DNA of 64,000 bases from Terriglobia bacterium. GTDB taxonomy: Bacteria > Acidobacteriota > Terriglobia > Acidiferrales > UBA7541. How positions within the stretch are numbered: the first letter of the stretch is position 1; each line of letters starts with the position of its first letter. The DNA lies in contig JAIQGD010000033.1 in assembly GCA_020072765.1 (NCBI GenBank), positions 1 to 64,000 of the forward strand, in the 5' to 3' direction. Below the pieces are notes generated by a model. That model was given only the letters and a program-made list of their open reading frames with translations, made no database searches and had not been told where the DNA came from. Positions 25,927-35,332 of the stretch are shown piece after piece. The translations under genes were made by a program, and so were the position numbers.

Positions 25927-26415
25927 ATGATGAAACGCGAAGGTCACAATTCGCCGGAGCGCGGCCAAGCCATGCTGGAGGTGGCTTTGCTACTGCCCAT
26001 GCTGCTGCTTCTGGCGCTCGGAGTGATTGAGCTGGGGCGGTACGCGTATATGGGCATCTTGGTGGGAAACGCCGCGCGCGCCGGCGCCGCGTATGGCGCG
26101 CAGAGCCTGCCGCAGTCGGTGGATCTCATTGGCATTCAGACGGCGGCCGACAATGATTTCCAGAACGGCCAGAACTTGAGCAGTCTCACCGTAACGTCCT
26201 CGGTCTCGTGTGGATGCGACAGCAACGGGACGGTGGCGCCAGCGGTTTGCAGCACCGGCAGCAACGTGGCGGCGGGCACGTGCACGGCGGGGGGCCACTG
26301 GGTGGTGATGGTATCGGTGACGGCTTCCGGGTCGTTCAGTTCGTTGTTCAAGTATCCTGGAATTCCAAGTCCTTTCAGCATTTCCAAGACGGCTACGCTG
26401 CGGGTGGGACAATGA
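25927..26415 (+). CDS. TadE-like minor pilin/assembly protein
   Basis: This 162-residue pseudopilin has the motif GQAMLEVALLLPMLLLLALG with Glu at position 5 of the mature segment, as expected for TadE/TadF proteins cleaved by the A24 peptidase encoded at 27793. The remainder is a small periplasmic domain with four Cys. The ATG is directly next to the preceding stop, so translation is probably coupled. Confidence 0.8.
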   Translation: MMKREGHNSPERGQAMLEVALLLPMLLLLALGVIELGRYAYMGILVGNAARAGAAYGAQSLPQSVDLIGIQTAADNDFQNGQNLSSLTVTSSVSCGCDSNGTVAPAVCSTGSNVAAGTCTAGGHWVVMVSVTASGSFSSLFKYPGIPSPFSISKTATLRVGQ

Positions 26416-26538
26416 AGGCCGTGGCGAGTCGTGACCCTTCGTCCTCCGCCGGCCGATTCCGGCTAAACGCGCGCCGCGCTAAAAGAACCGAGTCTTATCG
26501 GGGACCTCGAGAATCTGTGGGGCAACTCGATATTCTTT

Positions 26539-26600
26539 GTGGGTCGCGGCTTCAGCCGCGACCGAAAGCCCACACCATGAGAACGGCTTTAGCCGCTGAC
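26539..26600. repeat. Dispersed palindromic repeat pair
   Basis: A 9-bp perfect stem (GGTCGCGGC/GCCGCGACC) with a TTCA loop at 26542-26563 is followed by a second GGCTTTAGCC palindrome. The left part (26535-26557) is identical over 23 bp to 51236-51258. It sits between two tad genes. Confidence 0.6.
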
Positions 26601-26639
26601 CTTCCCTGCGGTGATCGCCACACAGGCAGACGAGCCCTG

Positions 26640-27476
26640 ATGCGGGAAGAGGGAAGCGGTCTCGTCGAATACGCCATCATTTTCATCCTCTTGATGATGC
26701 TGCTGTTTGGAATCGCCGGGTTTGGCCACGCGCTGTATGCCTATCACTTCGTTTCGAACACGGCGCGCGAGGCGACGCGCTGGGCGGCCGTGAACGGATC
26801 CACCTGCGCGAATGACGGAAGCTGTACGGCCCCTGCGACGCCTGCCGACATTCAGACTTTTGTGACCAACCACACGCCGCCGGGCATCGATTCCAGCCAG
26901 ATCCAGGTGACACCCATCTGGAACCCCGCGGGCTCGTATGGTCCGTCTACGTGCAGCACAATAAACAACGGGCCCGGCTGTACCGTCGAGGTCACGGTAA
27001 GCTACAACTTCCACTTCATTTTCCCCCTCATCAGCACCAGCGCACTGCCGCTATCGAGCACTTCCGAGATGGTCATCGTGGCCGAGCAAGACGTCGCCAT
27101 AGGTTCGAGCATCGGAATTCGAAATTCACCCACCGCCGCCGGCAATTCGGCTGCGGCGACTGAGATCGCCAGGCCGATTTGGGCTGCATCGAGTGCGCGG
27201 GCGCTCGATTTGTTGAAGTGGGTGTTCTCGTTTCGCGCCATGTTGGGAGCGCCCCTGGTAGGAGCGGTTCAGGGCCGGGGTCCTGAGCGCGGTTTCCCCT
27301 TTGTGCACAGAGTGCCCCGCATTAAGCGTCACCAAAGCAGAAGTGGGATGGGAAGCGAATGTCCACTAGCGGTGACGTTCTCGGAAGAGCGGACTGGCAG
27401 GCCACGACCAAGTACATCAAGAGAGCTGAAAATAGGCCAATTAGCCGGCATTCCGCGGCGCAGGAGGACTGGCTAA
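26640..27476 (+). CDS. TadE-like protein with unusual C-terminal extension
   Basis: The first ~150 residues are a normal TadE-type protein: EGSGLVEYAIIFILLMMLLF as processing site and helix, then SNTAREATRWAAVNG and a beta-rich domain ending near MVIVAEQDVAIGSS. Another ~125 residues follow, rich in Arg/Ser/Pro and without pattern, as if the original stop codon had been lost and non-coding sequence read through. The start at 26640 is chosen by the conserved N-terminus; an upstream ATG at 26577 lies inside a palindromic repeat. It is a paralogue of the gene at 25927. Confidence 0.65.
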   Translation: MREEGSGLVEYAIIFILLMMLLFGIAGFGHALYAYHFVSNTAREATRWAAVNGSTCANDGSCTAPATPADIQTFVTNHTPPGIDSSQIQVTPIWNPAGSYGPSTCSTINNGPGCTVEVTVSYNFHFIFPLISTSALPLSSTSEMVIVAEQDVAIGSSIGIRNSPTAAGNSAAATEIARPIWAASSARALDLLKWVFSFRAMLGAPLVGAVQGRGPERGFPFVHRVPRIKRHQSRSGMGSECPLAVTFSEERTGRPRPSTSRELKIGQLAGIPRRRRTG

Positions 27477-27485
27477 CGACATGCT
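27470..27485 (+). promoter_or_regulatory. Possible sigma-54 promoter before the pilin gene
   Basis: TGGCTA-ACGAC-ATGCT keeps GG and GC 12 bp apart, with three differences from consensus. It lies 117 bp before the Flp pilin start. Confidence 0.35.
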
Positions 27486-27586
27486 TCACCAAGCGGGAGA
27501 GTGGCATGCGCGCAGATTCCGAGCGCCCCGCAGAGGTCTTCGGCATGCGGCTCAAATTCGCTAACGCTCACGAAAGGAACGAACAA

Positions 27587-27769
27587 ATGAAGAACATCCT
27601 GATGAGGTTGTGGAAGGAAGAGGAAGGCCAAGACCTGATCGAGTACGTGTTGTTGGTTTCGTTGATTGCGCTCGTTGTGGCGGCGGCATTTCCTCCGCTC
27701 ACGACTGCGATCAGCAATGTGTTCACTGTCGCCGGCACCTGCCTAGGCGGCGGCTCCTGCAAGATATAG
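27587..27769 (+). CDS. Flp-type major pilin
   Basis: This 60-residue prepilin has the Flp signature: a leader ending in Gly, then QDLIEYVLLVSLIALVVAAA with the Glu-Tyr pair and hydrophobic helix, and a short C-terminal part. It would be cleaved by the peptidase encoded 23 nt downstream and polymerise into the Tad pilus. The ATG follows AAAGGAAC. The small C-terminal tail has two Cys that could form a disulphide loop. Confidence 0.88.
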   Translation: MKNILMRLWKEEEGQDLIEYVLLVSLIALVVAAAFPPLTTAISNVFTVAGTCLGGGSCKI

Positions 27770-27792
27770 TTCGCACGAGGTCGAGGACACGC

Positions 27793-28326
27793 ATGGACTT
27801 ACGCCAAACAATCTGGGTCGTCACGCTTGCGCTCACGCTCTACGCCGGATGGATGGACTGGCGCACGCGGCGGATTCCGAACTGGTTGACCGTGCCGGGG
27901 TTTTTGGCGGGCCTTGCGTTGAACGCGATTCTTGGAGGAGGGCAGGGGGCCAGGCTGTCGCTCGAAGGGGCGGGCCTGGCGCTCGGCCTTCTGCTTCCGT
28001 TGGTCCTTTTGCGAGGACTGGGAGCGGGAGACTGGAAGTTGATGGGGGCCGTGGGAGCGCTGCTGGGCGGGCGCTCGATGTTGTTTGTGCTGGCGGTGAG
28101 TTTTCTGGCATCCGGATTGATGGGCATCGTCCAAATTGTGATGACCAAACGGGTGAAAAAGACTTTGTGGAACGTGGCTGCGCTAGTGAAAGGGTTTGTG
28201 ACCTTCGGGATACGTCCGAATCCGGAGATCTCGCTCGACAACCCGATGCTGCTGAAGCAGCCGTTCGGCGCGGCCGTCGCGGCGGCGACCATGTTGAGTT
28301 TCGCGCTGGCGCATTGGCGGCGGTGA
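27793..28326 (+). CDS. cpaA: Prepilin peptidase TadV/CpaA (A24 family)
   Basis: The 177-residue membrane aspartic protease has its first catalytic Asp in YAGWMDWRTRRIPN (about residue 22) and the GxGDxK motif GAGDWKLMGAVG (about residue 80). Multiple membrane helices are visible. It lacks the N-methylation domain of PilD, as TadV/CpaA enzymes do. It processes the Flp pilin and TadE-type proteins encoded just upstream. GAGGAC lies upstream of the ATG. Confidence 0.88.
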   Translation: MDLRQTIWVVTLALTLYAGWMDWRTRRIPNWLTVPGFLAGLALNAILGGGQGARLSLEGAGLALGLLLPLVLLRGLGAGDWKLMGAVGALLGGRSMLFVLAVSFLASGLMGIVQIVMTKRVKKTLWNVAALVKGFVTFGIRPNPEISLDNPMLLKQPFGAAVAAATMLSFALAHWRR

Positions 28327-28368
28327 ACGGACGTAGAAGTGATGGAAGTTAGGTAAGGAGACGGTTTT

Positions 28369-29190
28369 ATGAATCGTACCCGCGTGATCGTTGGGTTGGT
28401 GCTCGCGATGGCGGTAGCGCTGCTGTTCAGCACGTACGTGTACCGGACATTCAAACGCGTGAGTGTCGCGAAGCCCGTCGTCACGGACCACATCGTAGTG
28501 GCGTACCGGACACTCCAGCTTGGGACGCGCGTGGAATCGAGCAATCTCCGGTTGATCGACTGGCCGGCAAACGAGCCAGTTCAGGGGATGTTCCATCGCA
28601 TCGAGGATTGCGCCGGCCGCGCCGTGATTACCAACCTCGCGGAGAATGAGCCGATCCTGGAAAGCAAGCTGGCGCCCAAAGAGGCGGGAGCGGGACTGCC
28701 GGCCACCATTCCGGAAGGCATGCGAGCGCTCTCGGTGGCGGTGAATGACGTGATCGGAGTGGCGGGATTTGTGATTCCCGGCACGATGGTGGATGTTCTG
28801 GTGACCGGGCCGGCGCCGGGCACTTCCAACAACATCACGCGGACGATCCTGGAAAACGTTCGCGTGCTGGCGGCGGGCCAGACGGTCGAGCAGGACCGCG
28901 AGGGCAAACCGCAGAAGGTGCCCGTGGTGACGCTGCTGGTTTCTCCGGAGGATGCCGACACGCTGACGATGGCCAGCACGCAGGGGAAGATCCAGCTGGC
29001 GCTGCGCAACACCACCGACACGAAGCAGGTGAATCCAGCTCCCGTGATGCAGGCCGTGCTCTTCGCGGGACCTTCCGCGGCGCCGGCACATGCGAGCGCG
29101 CACCGGGCGGCGCCGTCCCGGCCTGAGCCGTATGTGGTGGAAGTGATTACGAGAAGCAAAAAAGAAATAAAAAGCTTCGAAAAACAGTGA
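28369..29190 (+). CDS. cpaB: Tad pilus assembly protein CpaB/RcpC
   Basis: The 273-residue protein has an N-terminal membrane anchor (VIVGLVLAMAVALLFSTYVY), a SAF domain (about 40-100, HIVVAYRTLQLGTRVESSNL) and an RcpC-type beta domain (about 115-230) with NDVIGVAGFVIPGTMVDVLV. CpaB/RcpC acts with the secretin in the periplasm. It lies between the peptidase and the secretin gene, the standard tad order. Confidence 0.88.
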   Translation: MNRTRVIVGLVLAMAVALLFSTYVYRTFKRVSVAKPVVTDHIVVAYRTLQLGTRVESSNLRLIDWPANEPVQGMFHRIEDCAGRAVITNLAENEPILESKLAPKEAGAGLPATIPEGMRALSVAVNDVIGVAGFVIPGTMVDVLVTGPAPGTSNNITRTILENVRVLAAGQTVEQDREGKPQKVPVVTLLVSPEDADTLTMASTQGKIQLALRNTTDTKQVNPAPVMQAVLFAGPSAAPAHASAHRAAPSRPEPYVVEVITRSKKEIKSFEKQ

Positions 29191-29205
29191 GGCTGGAAAA
29201 ACCTA

Positions 29206-30634
29206 ATGCACACGACCAATAAAAAGCGAAATCGCGCGGGAGTCCCCGTCTTCTTCCTGCGAGGGCTCCTGATGGCGGCTGCGTTGGCGCTTCTCAGCTC
29301 GGGCGCGCTGGCGCGGCAGCAATCTAGTCCGGCGCCAGTCACACAAATTCCAGCTCCGGCGATGCCGACGGCGGCTTCCCCAGCCGCTCCGCAGCAAGCC
29401 GGCGCGGCGCAGGCTTCCGAGGACTCCGAGACGCCGCTGGCGCTCCTGGCCCGAGGCGGTTGTCGTGAGCCCGTATCAAGTGGTCGTGAACGGCAAGACC
29501 CCCGGCGGCGTGTCGCTGATCATCTGGGACGAGGCGGGGCAGAGCCAGTCGTTCGAAGTGTCCGTGGATATCGACGTGCTTGGGCTGACGCAGAAGATCC
29601 ACGAAGTGTTTCCAGCCGAGCCTCTGCAGATCGCCACGTCGGGGAACGTGGTGATGTTGTCCGGGAAGATTTCCTCCGCCGACGTGGCGGACAAGATCCT
29701 GGAAGTGGTGAAGAACACCACGCCGAAGGTGACCAGCCTGATGGAGGTTCCGCCGCCACCCACCGCGCAGATTTCGTTGCAGGTGCGCTTCGCGGAAGTG
29801 AACCGGACAGCCATGCAGCAGCTGGGAGTGAATATCCTGCGGAACTTCGGCAGCAATATGCCCATGTCCGTCAGCACCCAGCAGTTTTCTCCGCCTTCCA
29901 TCAGCACGACACAATCCGTGGCTACCAGCGGCGGTACAACCACCACCACGGCGTCGGGCAACAACTTCCTCATCAGCAATCTATTGAACGTCGCGATTTT
30001 CCGGCCCGATATTAATCTGGCGGTTTTGATCCAGGCGCTGCAGGAAAACAACCTCCTGGAAATCCTGGCCGAGCCGAACCTGCTGACGGAGTCGGGAAAG
30101 GAAGCGAACTTCCTGGCAGGGGGGCAGTTCCCGTATCCCGTGTTGCAGTCCGTGAGCGGCGGCACCTCGGGGGCCATCACAATTCAATTCAAGGAATTTG
30201 GCATCCGGCTGGGCTTTACACCTTTGCTCCGTGCCGATGGCATGATTCATCTCAAGGTCGAACCGGAAGTGAGCTCTCTGGATTTTACCAACGCCTTGCA
30301 GATCCAGGGATTCTTGATTCCGGCGCTGGCGACCAATCGCGTGGTGTCGGAAGTGGATTTGAGGGATGGCCAGAGCTTCGCCATCGCGGGCTTGCTGGAC
30401 AATCGCGTCACCGAGCAGTTCCAGAAGATTCCGTTTATCGGCGACATCCCGGTATTGGGAAAGCTCTTTCAGAGCCGCACTTTGAATAAGTCGAAAAACG
30501 AACTGTTGGTGGTCGTAACGCCCCATATTGTGCAGCCATTGGCGGCGGGCCAAGCCGTGCCGGGGCCGGCGTTCCCACAGCCGTTTCTGCCGTCGGCGAA
30601 TGCTCCGGACGAAGGACGAACGCAGTCGAAGTGA
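29206..30634 (+). pseudogene. cpaC: Tad secretin CpaC/RcpA, frame-disrupted
   Basis: One frame from ATG 29206 gives a signal peptide (LLMAAALALLSSGALARQ) and a Pro/Ala linker as far as about 29450. The secretin continues in another frame from about 29455 (EAVVVSPYQVVVNGKTPGG) to the stop at 30634. The second part has the BON-like segment, the GLLDNRVTEQFQKIPFIGDI signature and the VVVTPHIVQPL end, so the secretin core is intact. Between the two parts the conserved N-terminal pilus-domain core (the LVGRS region expected after ETPL) is missing, so a small deletion with a frame change best explains it. It may be a real mutation or an assembly error. An internal GTG start at 29465 would give a secretin without signal peptide. 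Confidence 0.8.
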
Positions 30635-30697
30635 AGCGCCGAACCAGGACGGATGGCGCACAGAATCCGGCCTTTCAATCTTAGGTAAAAGGAAGCC

Positions 30698-31882
30698 ATG
30701 CTGACGATCGGAATAGCGAGCGGCGATGCGGCGAGTTCCGCGCAGATCGTTGCCGCTCTGGAACAGACCGGCGTCGTGAAGTCGATCAAGGAGTGGGCGA
30801 TCCCCGGTGCAAGAATCCCGGATACCGCGGATGCGCTTCCCGACGTGGTCTTGCTCGACCTGGGGCGGGATGCGGAATCGTTTTTCGCGTTCGGGGCACA
30901 GGTGCGGCGAATTCGTCCGGCGACGAGGCTCATTGCGGTTTCTGCCGTATCGCCGCCCACACATCAGCTTCTGCTGGAAGCCATGCGGGGCGGAGTGCAG
31001 GATTTCCTGCCCAAGCCGATCGGCATGACAGTACTGAGGGAGATGCTGTCTCGCCTCACGGAGGAGTCGGGCGCCGAAGGGCGCACGTCGCTGGACAAGC
31101 TAATCGTGGTGATGGGATCGAAGGGCGGAGTGGGCGCGACCACGGTCGCGGTCAACCTGGGGGTCCAACTCTCGGTGTTTGCACGCAAGCGGGCTGTGCT
31201 GCTGGATTTCGCCCGGCCACTCGGCAATGTGCACCTGCTACTCGATCTGCGCCCTCAGTTTGGTGTGCGCGACGCCGTGGACAACCTGGAGCGGCTGGAC
31301 GGCCATTTTTTCGCGGGACTGCTGACTCCCCATACGACCAAGTTGCAGGTTCTTGCGGGGGCCACGCAACCCGAGGAATGGCAGACGATTGCCGTGCCTC
31401 CCCTGGAGCGCGTGGTAAATGTCGCGCAGAACAGCTTCGACACGGTGCTGCTGGATATGGGCGCGCAATTCGGAACGGACTGGGCTTCCATTCTGAAGAC
31501 GGCGCGGATGATTCTGATCGTTGCCGAAGCCAATGTGCCGTCGCTGTGGACCTTGCAGCGGCGTCTGGTCGCGCTGACGGGCCTGGGAGTCGAACCGGAG
31601 CGGGTGAGAATCGTCCTGAACCGCTGGCATAAAGGCGAGGAGGACGTTTTGAAGGGGATTCAGAAAGACATCAACCGGCCGGTGTTCGCCTGCATCCCCA
31701 ATGATTTCCGGAAAGCCAGCGCTTCGACCAACTTGGGAACGCCGCTTCTGGAAAATGCGCAGAACAACGGCTTGAGCCTCCGCTACCGGCAGATCGCCGC
31801 GCAAATTGCGGGCATCGATCCCGGCCCGGCGGCGAAAAAGGGCGTCCTGGGCGGGTTGTTCTCATTTCCGAGCAAGAGGTGA
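30698..31882 (+). CDS. cpaE: CpaE/TadZ-like pilus localisation ATPase
   Basis: The 394-residue protein has an N-terminal atypical receiver domain (about 1-125, [13 protein letters not shown] and DFLPKPIG) and a MinD/ParA-type ATPase (about 140-370) with the deviant Walker [12 protein letters not shown]. The receiver keeps a central Asp in LLDLG. TadZ/CpaE proteins mark the site of pilus assembly at the membrane. AAAAGGAAGCC precedes the ATG. The gene ends in GTGA next to the cpaF start. Confidence 0.88.
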   Translation: MLTIGIASGDAASSAQIVAALEQTGVVKSIKEWAIPGARIPDTADALPDVVLLDLGRDAESFFAFGAQVRRIRPATRLIAVSAVSPPTHQLLLEAMRGGVQDFLPKPIGMTVLREMLSRLTEESGAEGRTSLDKLIVVMGSKGGVGATTVAVNLGVQLSVFARKRAVLLDFARPLGNVHLLLDLRPQFGVRDAVDNLERLDGHFFAGLLTPHTTKLQVLAGATQPEEWQTIAVPPLERVVNVAQNSFDTVLLDMGAQFGTDWASILKTARMILIVAEANVPSLWTLQRRLVALTGLGVEPERVRIVLNRWHKGEEDVLKGIQKDINRPVFACIPNDFRKASASTNLGTPLLENAQNNGLSLRYRQIAAQIAGIDPGPAAKKGVLGGLFSFPSKR

Positions 31883-31890
31883 AATCAAAC

Positions 31891-33186
31891 ATGTCTCCTG
31901 TCAGCATGATCGGGCGAACGGACTTAGGCGCGGTGAAGGCGGCCATCCACCGCAAGTTGATCCATAAGCTGAACCTGGACCGCGTGACGGAAGCCAGTCG
32001 CGAGGAAGTGCGGCGCGAGGTCGGGTCGATTCTGGAAGCGCTGGTCGTCGGCGAATCCACACCGATGAATCTGCAGGAGAGAGAGCGGCTCGTGCAGGAG
32101 GTGCTGGACGAAGTCTTCGGTTTGGGTCCGCTGGAACCGTTATTGGCCGACCCGACGGTGGCGGACATTCTGGTCAACACCTACAAACACGTCTATATCG
32201 AGCGCAAGGGATTGCTCGAGCGCACGTCGGTGCAGTTCCGAGACGATGCCCATTTGATGGCGATCATCGACCGAATTGTATCGGCGGTGGGACGCCGTGT
32301 GGATGAATCCTCACCAATGGTCGATGCGCGGCTGGCGGACGGCTCGCGCGTGAACGCCATCATCCCTCCGCTGGCGATCGACGGGCCCTGCCTTTCCATC
32401 CGGCGGTTCGGACATAACCGGCTGATGGCAGAGGATCTGCTCGACAATCACTCGATGACGCCCGCGATGCTGGAGCTATTGCAGGGATGTGTCAAAGCGC
32501 GGCTCAACATTCTGATCTCGGGCGGAACCGGCGCCGGAAAGACCACGTTCCTCAACGTCTTGTCTTCCTACATCTCCAACCGGGAACGTGTGGTGACCAT
32601 TGAAGACGCCGCCGAATTGCAGTTCAACCAGGAGCACGTGGTGCGTCTGGAAACACGCCCGCCCAATATCGAGGGCAAGGGTTCCATTCAGCAACGGCAG
32701 CTCGTGATCAACGCTCTGCGCATGCGTCCCGATCGCATAATCGTGGGCGAGGTCCGCGGAGAGGAAGCGCTGGACATGTTGCAGGCGATGAACACAGGTC
32801 ACGACGGATCGCTGACGACGATTCACGCCAATAGTCCCCGGGATGCGCTCAGCCGGCTGGAAACGATGGTGGCCATGTCGAATTTGAACCTGCCCGAGAA
32901 TGCCATCCGCAGGCAAATCGCCTCGGCCCTGGACGTGGTGATTCAGGTCAGTCGCATGAGTGACGGAACCCGCAAAGTCGTGAGCATCGCGGAAATCACC
33001 GGAATGGAAGGGGATGTGGTGACGATGCAGGATATCTTTGTGTTCCGCAAGCGGGGGATTCGCGAAAACGGAGAAGTGCTGGGAGATTTCCTGCCCACTG
33101 GGATTCGGCCCAAGTTTTCCGAGCGCTTGTTGGTGACGGGGATTCAGCTGCCGATGTCGATGTTCGAAGTACCACGAGAGCGGTAA
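31891..33186 (+). CDS. cpaF: Tad pilus assembly ATPase CpaF/TadA
   Basis: This cytoplasmic secretion ATPase of 431 residues has Walker [13 protein letters not shown] (about residue 210), the Asp box and Walker [16 protein letters not shown] and the His box [10 protein letters not shown]. It powers Flp pilus extension with the TadB/TadC platform encoded next. The ATG at 31891 is preceded by AGAGGTGA; a GTG at 31879 overlaps the cpaE stop and is an alternative. Confidence 0.9.
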   Translation: MSPVSMIGRTDLGAVKAAIHRKLIHKLNLDRVTEASREEVRREVGSILEALVVGESTPMNLQERERLVQEVLDEVFGLGPLEPLLADPTVADILVNTYKHVYIERKGLLERTSVQFRDDAHLMAIIDRIVSAVGRRVDESSPMVDARLADGSRVNAIIPPLAIDGPCLSIRRFGHNRLMAEDLLDNHSMTPAMLELLQGCVKARLNILISGGTGAGKTTFLNVLSSYISNRERVVTIEDAAELQFNQEHVVRLETRPPNIEGKGSIQQRQLVINALRMRPDRIIVGEVRGEEALDMLQAMNTGHDGSLTTIHANSPRDALSRLETMVAMSNLNLPENAIRRQIASALDVVIQVSRMSDGTRKVVSIAEITGMEGDVVTMQDIFVFRKRGIRENGEVLGDFLPTGIRPKFSERLLVTGIQLPMSMFEVPRER

Positions 33187-33204
33187 AGGGTAAGGGGTTC
33201 CGAT

Positions 33205-34170
33205 ATGGCGCTGCTCATTGCATTCGTTACGTTCATTGTGGCCACCGTGCTTGGTCTGTTGATCTGGCTCTCGTTCGGTGCCGACAGCAAGCAAGAGCTG
33301 ATTCAGCGCCGCATGGACGCGGTGCGCCGAGCCGAGCGGCGCGGCCCCATCGATTTGGGGGTTCGGCTGATCCGCGATGAGCTGTTGAGCAGCGTGCCGG
33401 CGGTGAACCGGATCATGATGAAGTGGTCGTGGTCCACGCGGCTCAAGGATGTTGTGGCGCAGGCCGGAATGAAGACTCGCCCTGGGAAGATCCTGCTGAT
33501 CTGTGGCGTGCTCGCTTTCGGCGCCTTCGTCGCCACCGGAGCGTTGTATTCATTCCCTGTGCCAATACTCGCGGCCATGACCACGGGAATGCTCCCCCTC
33601 ATGTATGTGGGCATCAGACGTCGCCGCAGATTGCGGCAATTCGAGGAGCATTTCCCGGAGGCCCTGGACTTGCTGAACCGGGCCATCCGCGCCGGCCACG
33701 CTTTCACCACGGGCTTGGGCATGATTGCGAGCGAAGCCCCGGAGCCGATCGCCGGAGAATTCCGCACGACGTTCGAGGAGCAGAACTTCGGGCTGCCCTT
33801 GCGGGACGTTTTGCAGAACCTGTCCGACCGCGTCCCCCTGATCGACGTGCGGTTCTTCGTTACCGCGCTGCTCATCCAGAAGGAAACCGGCGGAAATCTG
33901 TCGGAGATTCTGGATAACCTGTCGCATGTCATTCGAGACCGTTTTCGGATTTATCGCGACGTGCGGTCCAAGTCCGCACATGGCAGGCTGACCGCCGGAA
34001 TCTTGATCGCTCTGCCCCCCATCATGGTACTGAGCCTTGGGATCGTGAATCCGCATTATATGAGCGCGCTGGTTGACGATCCGATCGGGCCCAAGATTCT
34101 ATGGGGCGCTGCGACATGGCAGCTCATCGGATCGGCGTTGCTGTGGAAAATCATCCATATTGAAGTCTGA
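33205..34170 (+). CDS. tadB: Tad pilus inner-membrane platform protein TadB
   Basis: The 321-residue T2SSF-domain protein has two N-terminal helices (about 1-22 and 95-130), the conserved FPEALDLLNRAIRAGHAFTT and TALLIQKETGGNLSEILDNL segments and two C-terminal helices. It forms the platform with TadC. The gene follows cpaF by 18 nt. Confidence 0.88.
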   Translation: MALLIAFVTFIVATVLGLLIWLSFGADSKQELIQRRMDAVRRAERRGPIDLGVRLIRDELLSSVPAVNRIMMKWSWSTRLKDVVAQAGMKTRPGKILLICGVLAFGAFVATGALYSFPVPILAAMTTGMLPLMYVGIRRRRRLRQFEEHFPEALDLLNRAIRAGHAFTTGLGMIASEAPEPIAGEFRTTFEEQNFGLPLRDVLQNLSDRVPLIDVRFFVTALLIQKETGGNLSEILDNLSHVIRDRFRIYRDVRSKSAHGRLTAGILIALPPIMVLSLGIVNPHYMSALVDDPIGPKILWGAATWQLIGSALLWKIIHIEV

Positions 34171-34189
34171 AGGGCCGAGGAGAAACAGG

Positions 34190-35095
34190 ATGGACTGGAC
34201 ACTCGTAACCGTCACCTTCATCGCCGTCGTGGGCATCATGGGCGCGCTGGTCTACGCTTTCGTTCCGGGTGAATTGGGGGTAGCCGGACGTTTGTCGAGC
34301 CTGCTCGCCGCAGCGGCTCCCGTTCGCAAAGCCGACTTCCGGGAGAAGGGGAGGGAGCGCGTGCAGCATACGCTGGCCTCCGTCGGGGCACTGGTGTCGT
34401 CCAAGACGCCGTCCTCGCGATCCCAGCTGATGATGGTCCGAGCCGGTTTCCGCAAACCGGAGACGATGCAGGCCATCAGCGGCTTGCGGCTCGTGCTTCC
34501 GGTGGCTTTGGTGGCGGTCGTCTTCTTCACCGGATGGTACCGGTGGAACCCGTTTGTGGTTCTGGCGTTGGCGGCCTTGGCAGGTTATATGCTGCCGGAA
34601 ATGTGGCTTGTGGGACGAATTCGCGCTCGGCAGCACCGATTGCGTTTGGCCCTTCCCGACGGCTTGGATCTGTTAGTAATCTGCGTCGAAGCCGGTCTGG
34701 GCTTGGATCATGCCTTGCTTCGCGTATCCGAGGAACTTGCGATCGCACACCCCGATTTCAGTGAAGAGTTGCAGCTCGTCACTGCCGAAATGAGAGTGGG
34801 TAAGACGCGGACGGACGCGCTTCGAGAACTCGCGCGGAGAACTGGCCTCGATGACATAAAAGCGCTTGTCGCCATGCTGGTGCAGACGGAACGATTTGGA
34901 ACCAGTATTGCTCAGTCCTTGAGGGTGCACTCGGACGACCTGAGGATGAAAAGGCGACAGCGTGCGGAAGAGATGGCGGCCAAGATCAGCGTGAAGATGG
35001 TTCCGGTATTGGTGTTTTTCATCTTCCCGGCGCTGATGATTGTCGTGATAGGGCCGGCCATGATTGCGATTGCGCGGCAGCTGTTAAAAATGTAG
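34190..35095 (+). CDS. tadC: Tad pilus inner-membrane platform protein TadC
   Basis: The 301-residue T2SSF-domain protein has helices near the N-terminus and at about 110-150, the core ALPDGLDLLVICVEAGLGLD and ALVAMLVQTERFGTSIAQSL, and two C-terminal helices. The ATG at 34190 follows GAGGAG and lies 19 nt after tadB. It is the last recognised tad gene; no TadD-type TPR gene is present. Confidence 0.88.
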   Translation: MDWTLVTVTFIAVVGIMGALVYAFVPGELGVAGRLSSLLAAAAPVRKADFREKGRERVQHTLASVGALVSSKTPSSRSQLMMVRAGFRKPETMQAISGLRLVLPVALVAVVFFTGWYRWNPFVVLALAALAGYMLPEMWLVGRIRARQHRLRLALPDGLDLLVICVEAGLGLDHALLRVSEELAIAHPDFSEELQLVTAEMRVGKTRTDALRELARRTGLDDIKALVAMLVQTERFGTSIAQSLRVHSDDLRMKRRQRAEEMAAKISVKMVPVLVFFIFPALMIVVIGPAMIAIARQLLKM

Positions 35096-35169
35096 CGATA
35101 GCAGAAAGGGTCGCCGCTCGCAATGTCGGTCGGGCGTCGACCCAGCAATTCAGGAGAGGAGGCACGAAA

Positions 35170-35268
35170 GTGGACACAGCAACGGTAGTTCGAATTGTAG
35201 CGGGAGCACTGGCAGTGGTGGTGCTGTTCATCATCATTTGGCGTCGCAAGCGGAAGGCTATCGAGTAG
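35170..35268 (+). CDS. 32-residue single-helix membrane protein
   Basis: A GTG start at 35170, 7 nt after AGGAGAGGAGG, opens a 32-residue frame: a short polar N-terminus, one membrane helix (IVAGALAVVVLFIIIW) and a strongly basic end (RRKRKAIE). The very strong ribosome site and clean topology argue that it is real. It lies 74 nt after tadC on the same strand, so it may belong to the pilus operon. I recognise no family. Confidence 0.6.
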   Translation: MDTATVVRIVAGALAVVVLFIIIWRRKRKAIE

Positions 35269-35332
35269 GCTGAATTCGCCAGCACAGGAGGGGAGGAGAT
35301 GCTTCCTTGGGATACCAGGGAGCTGTGAAAGT

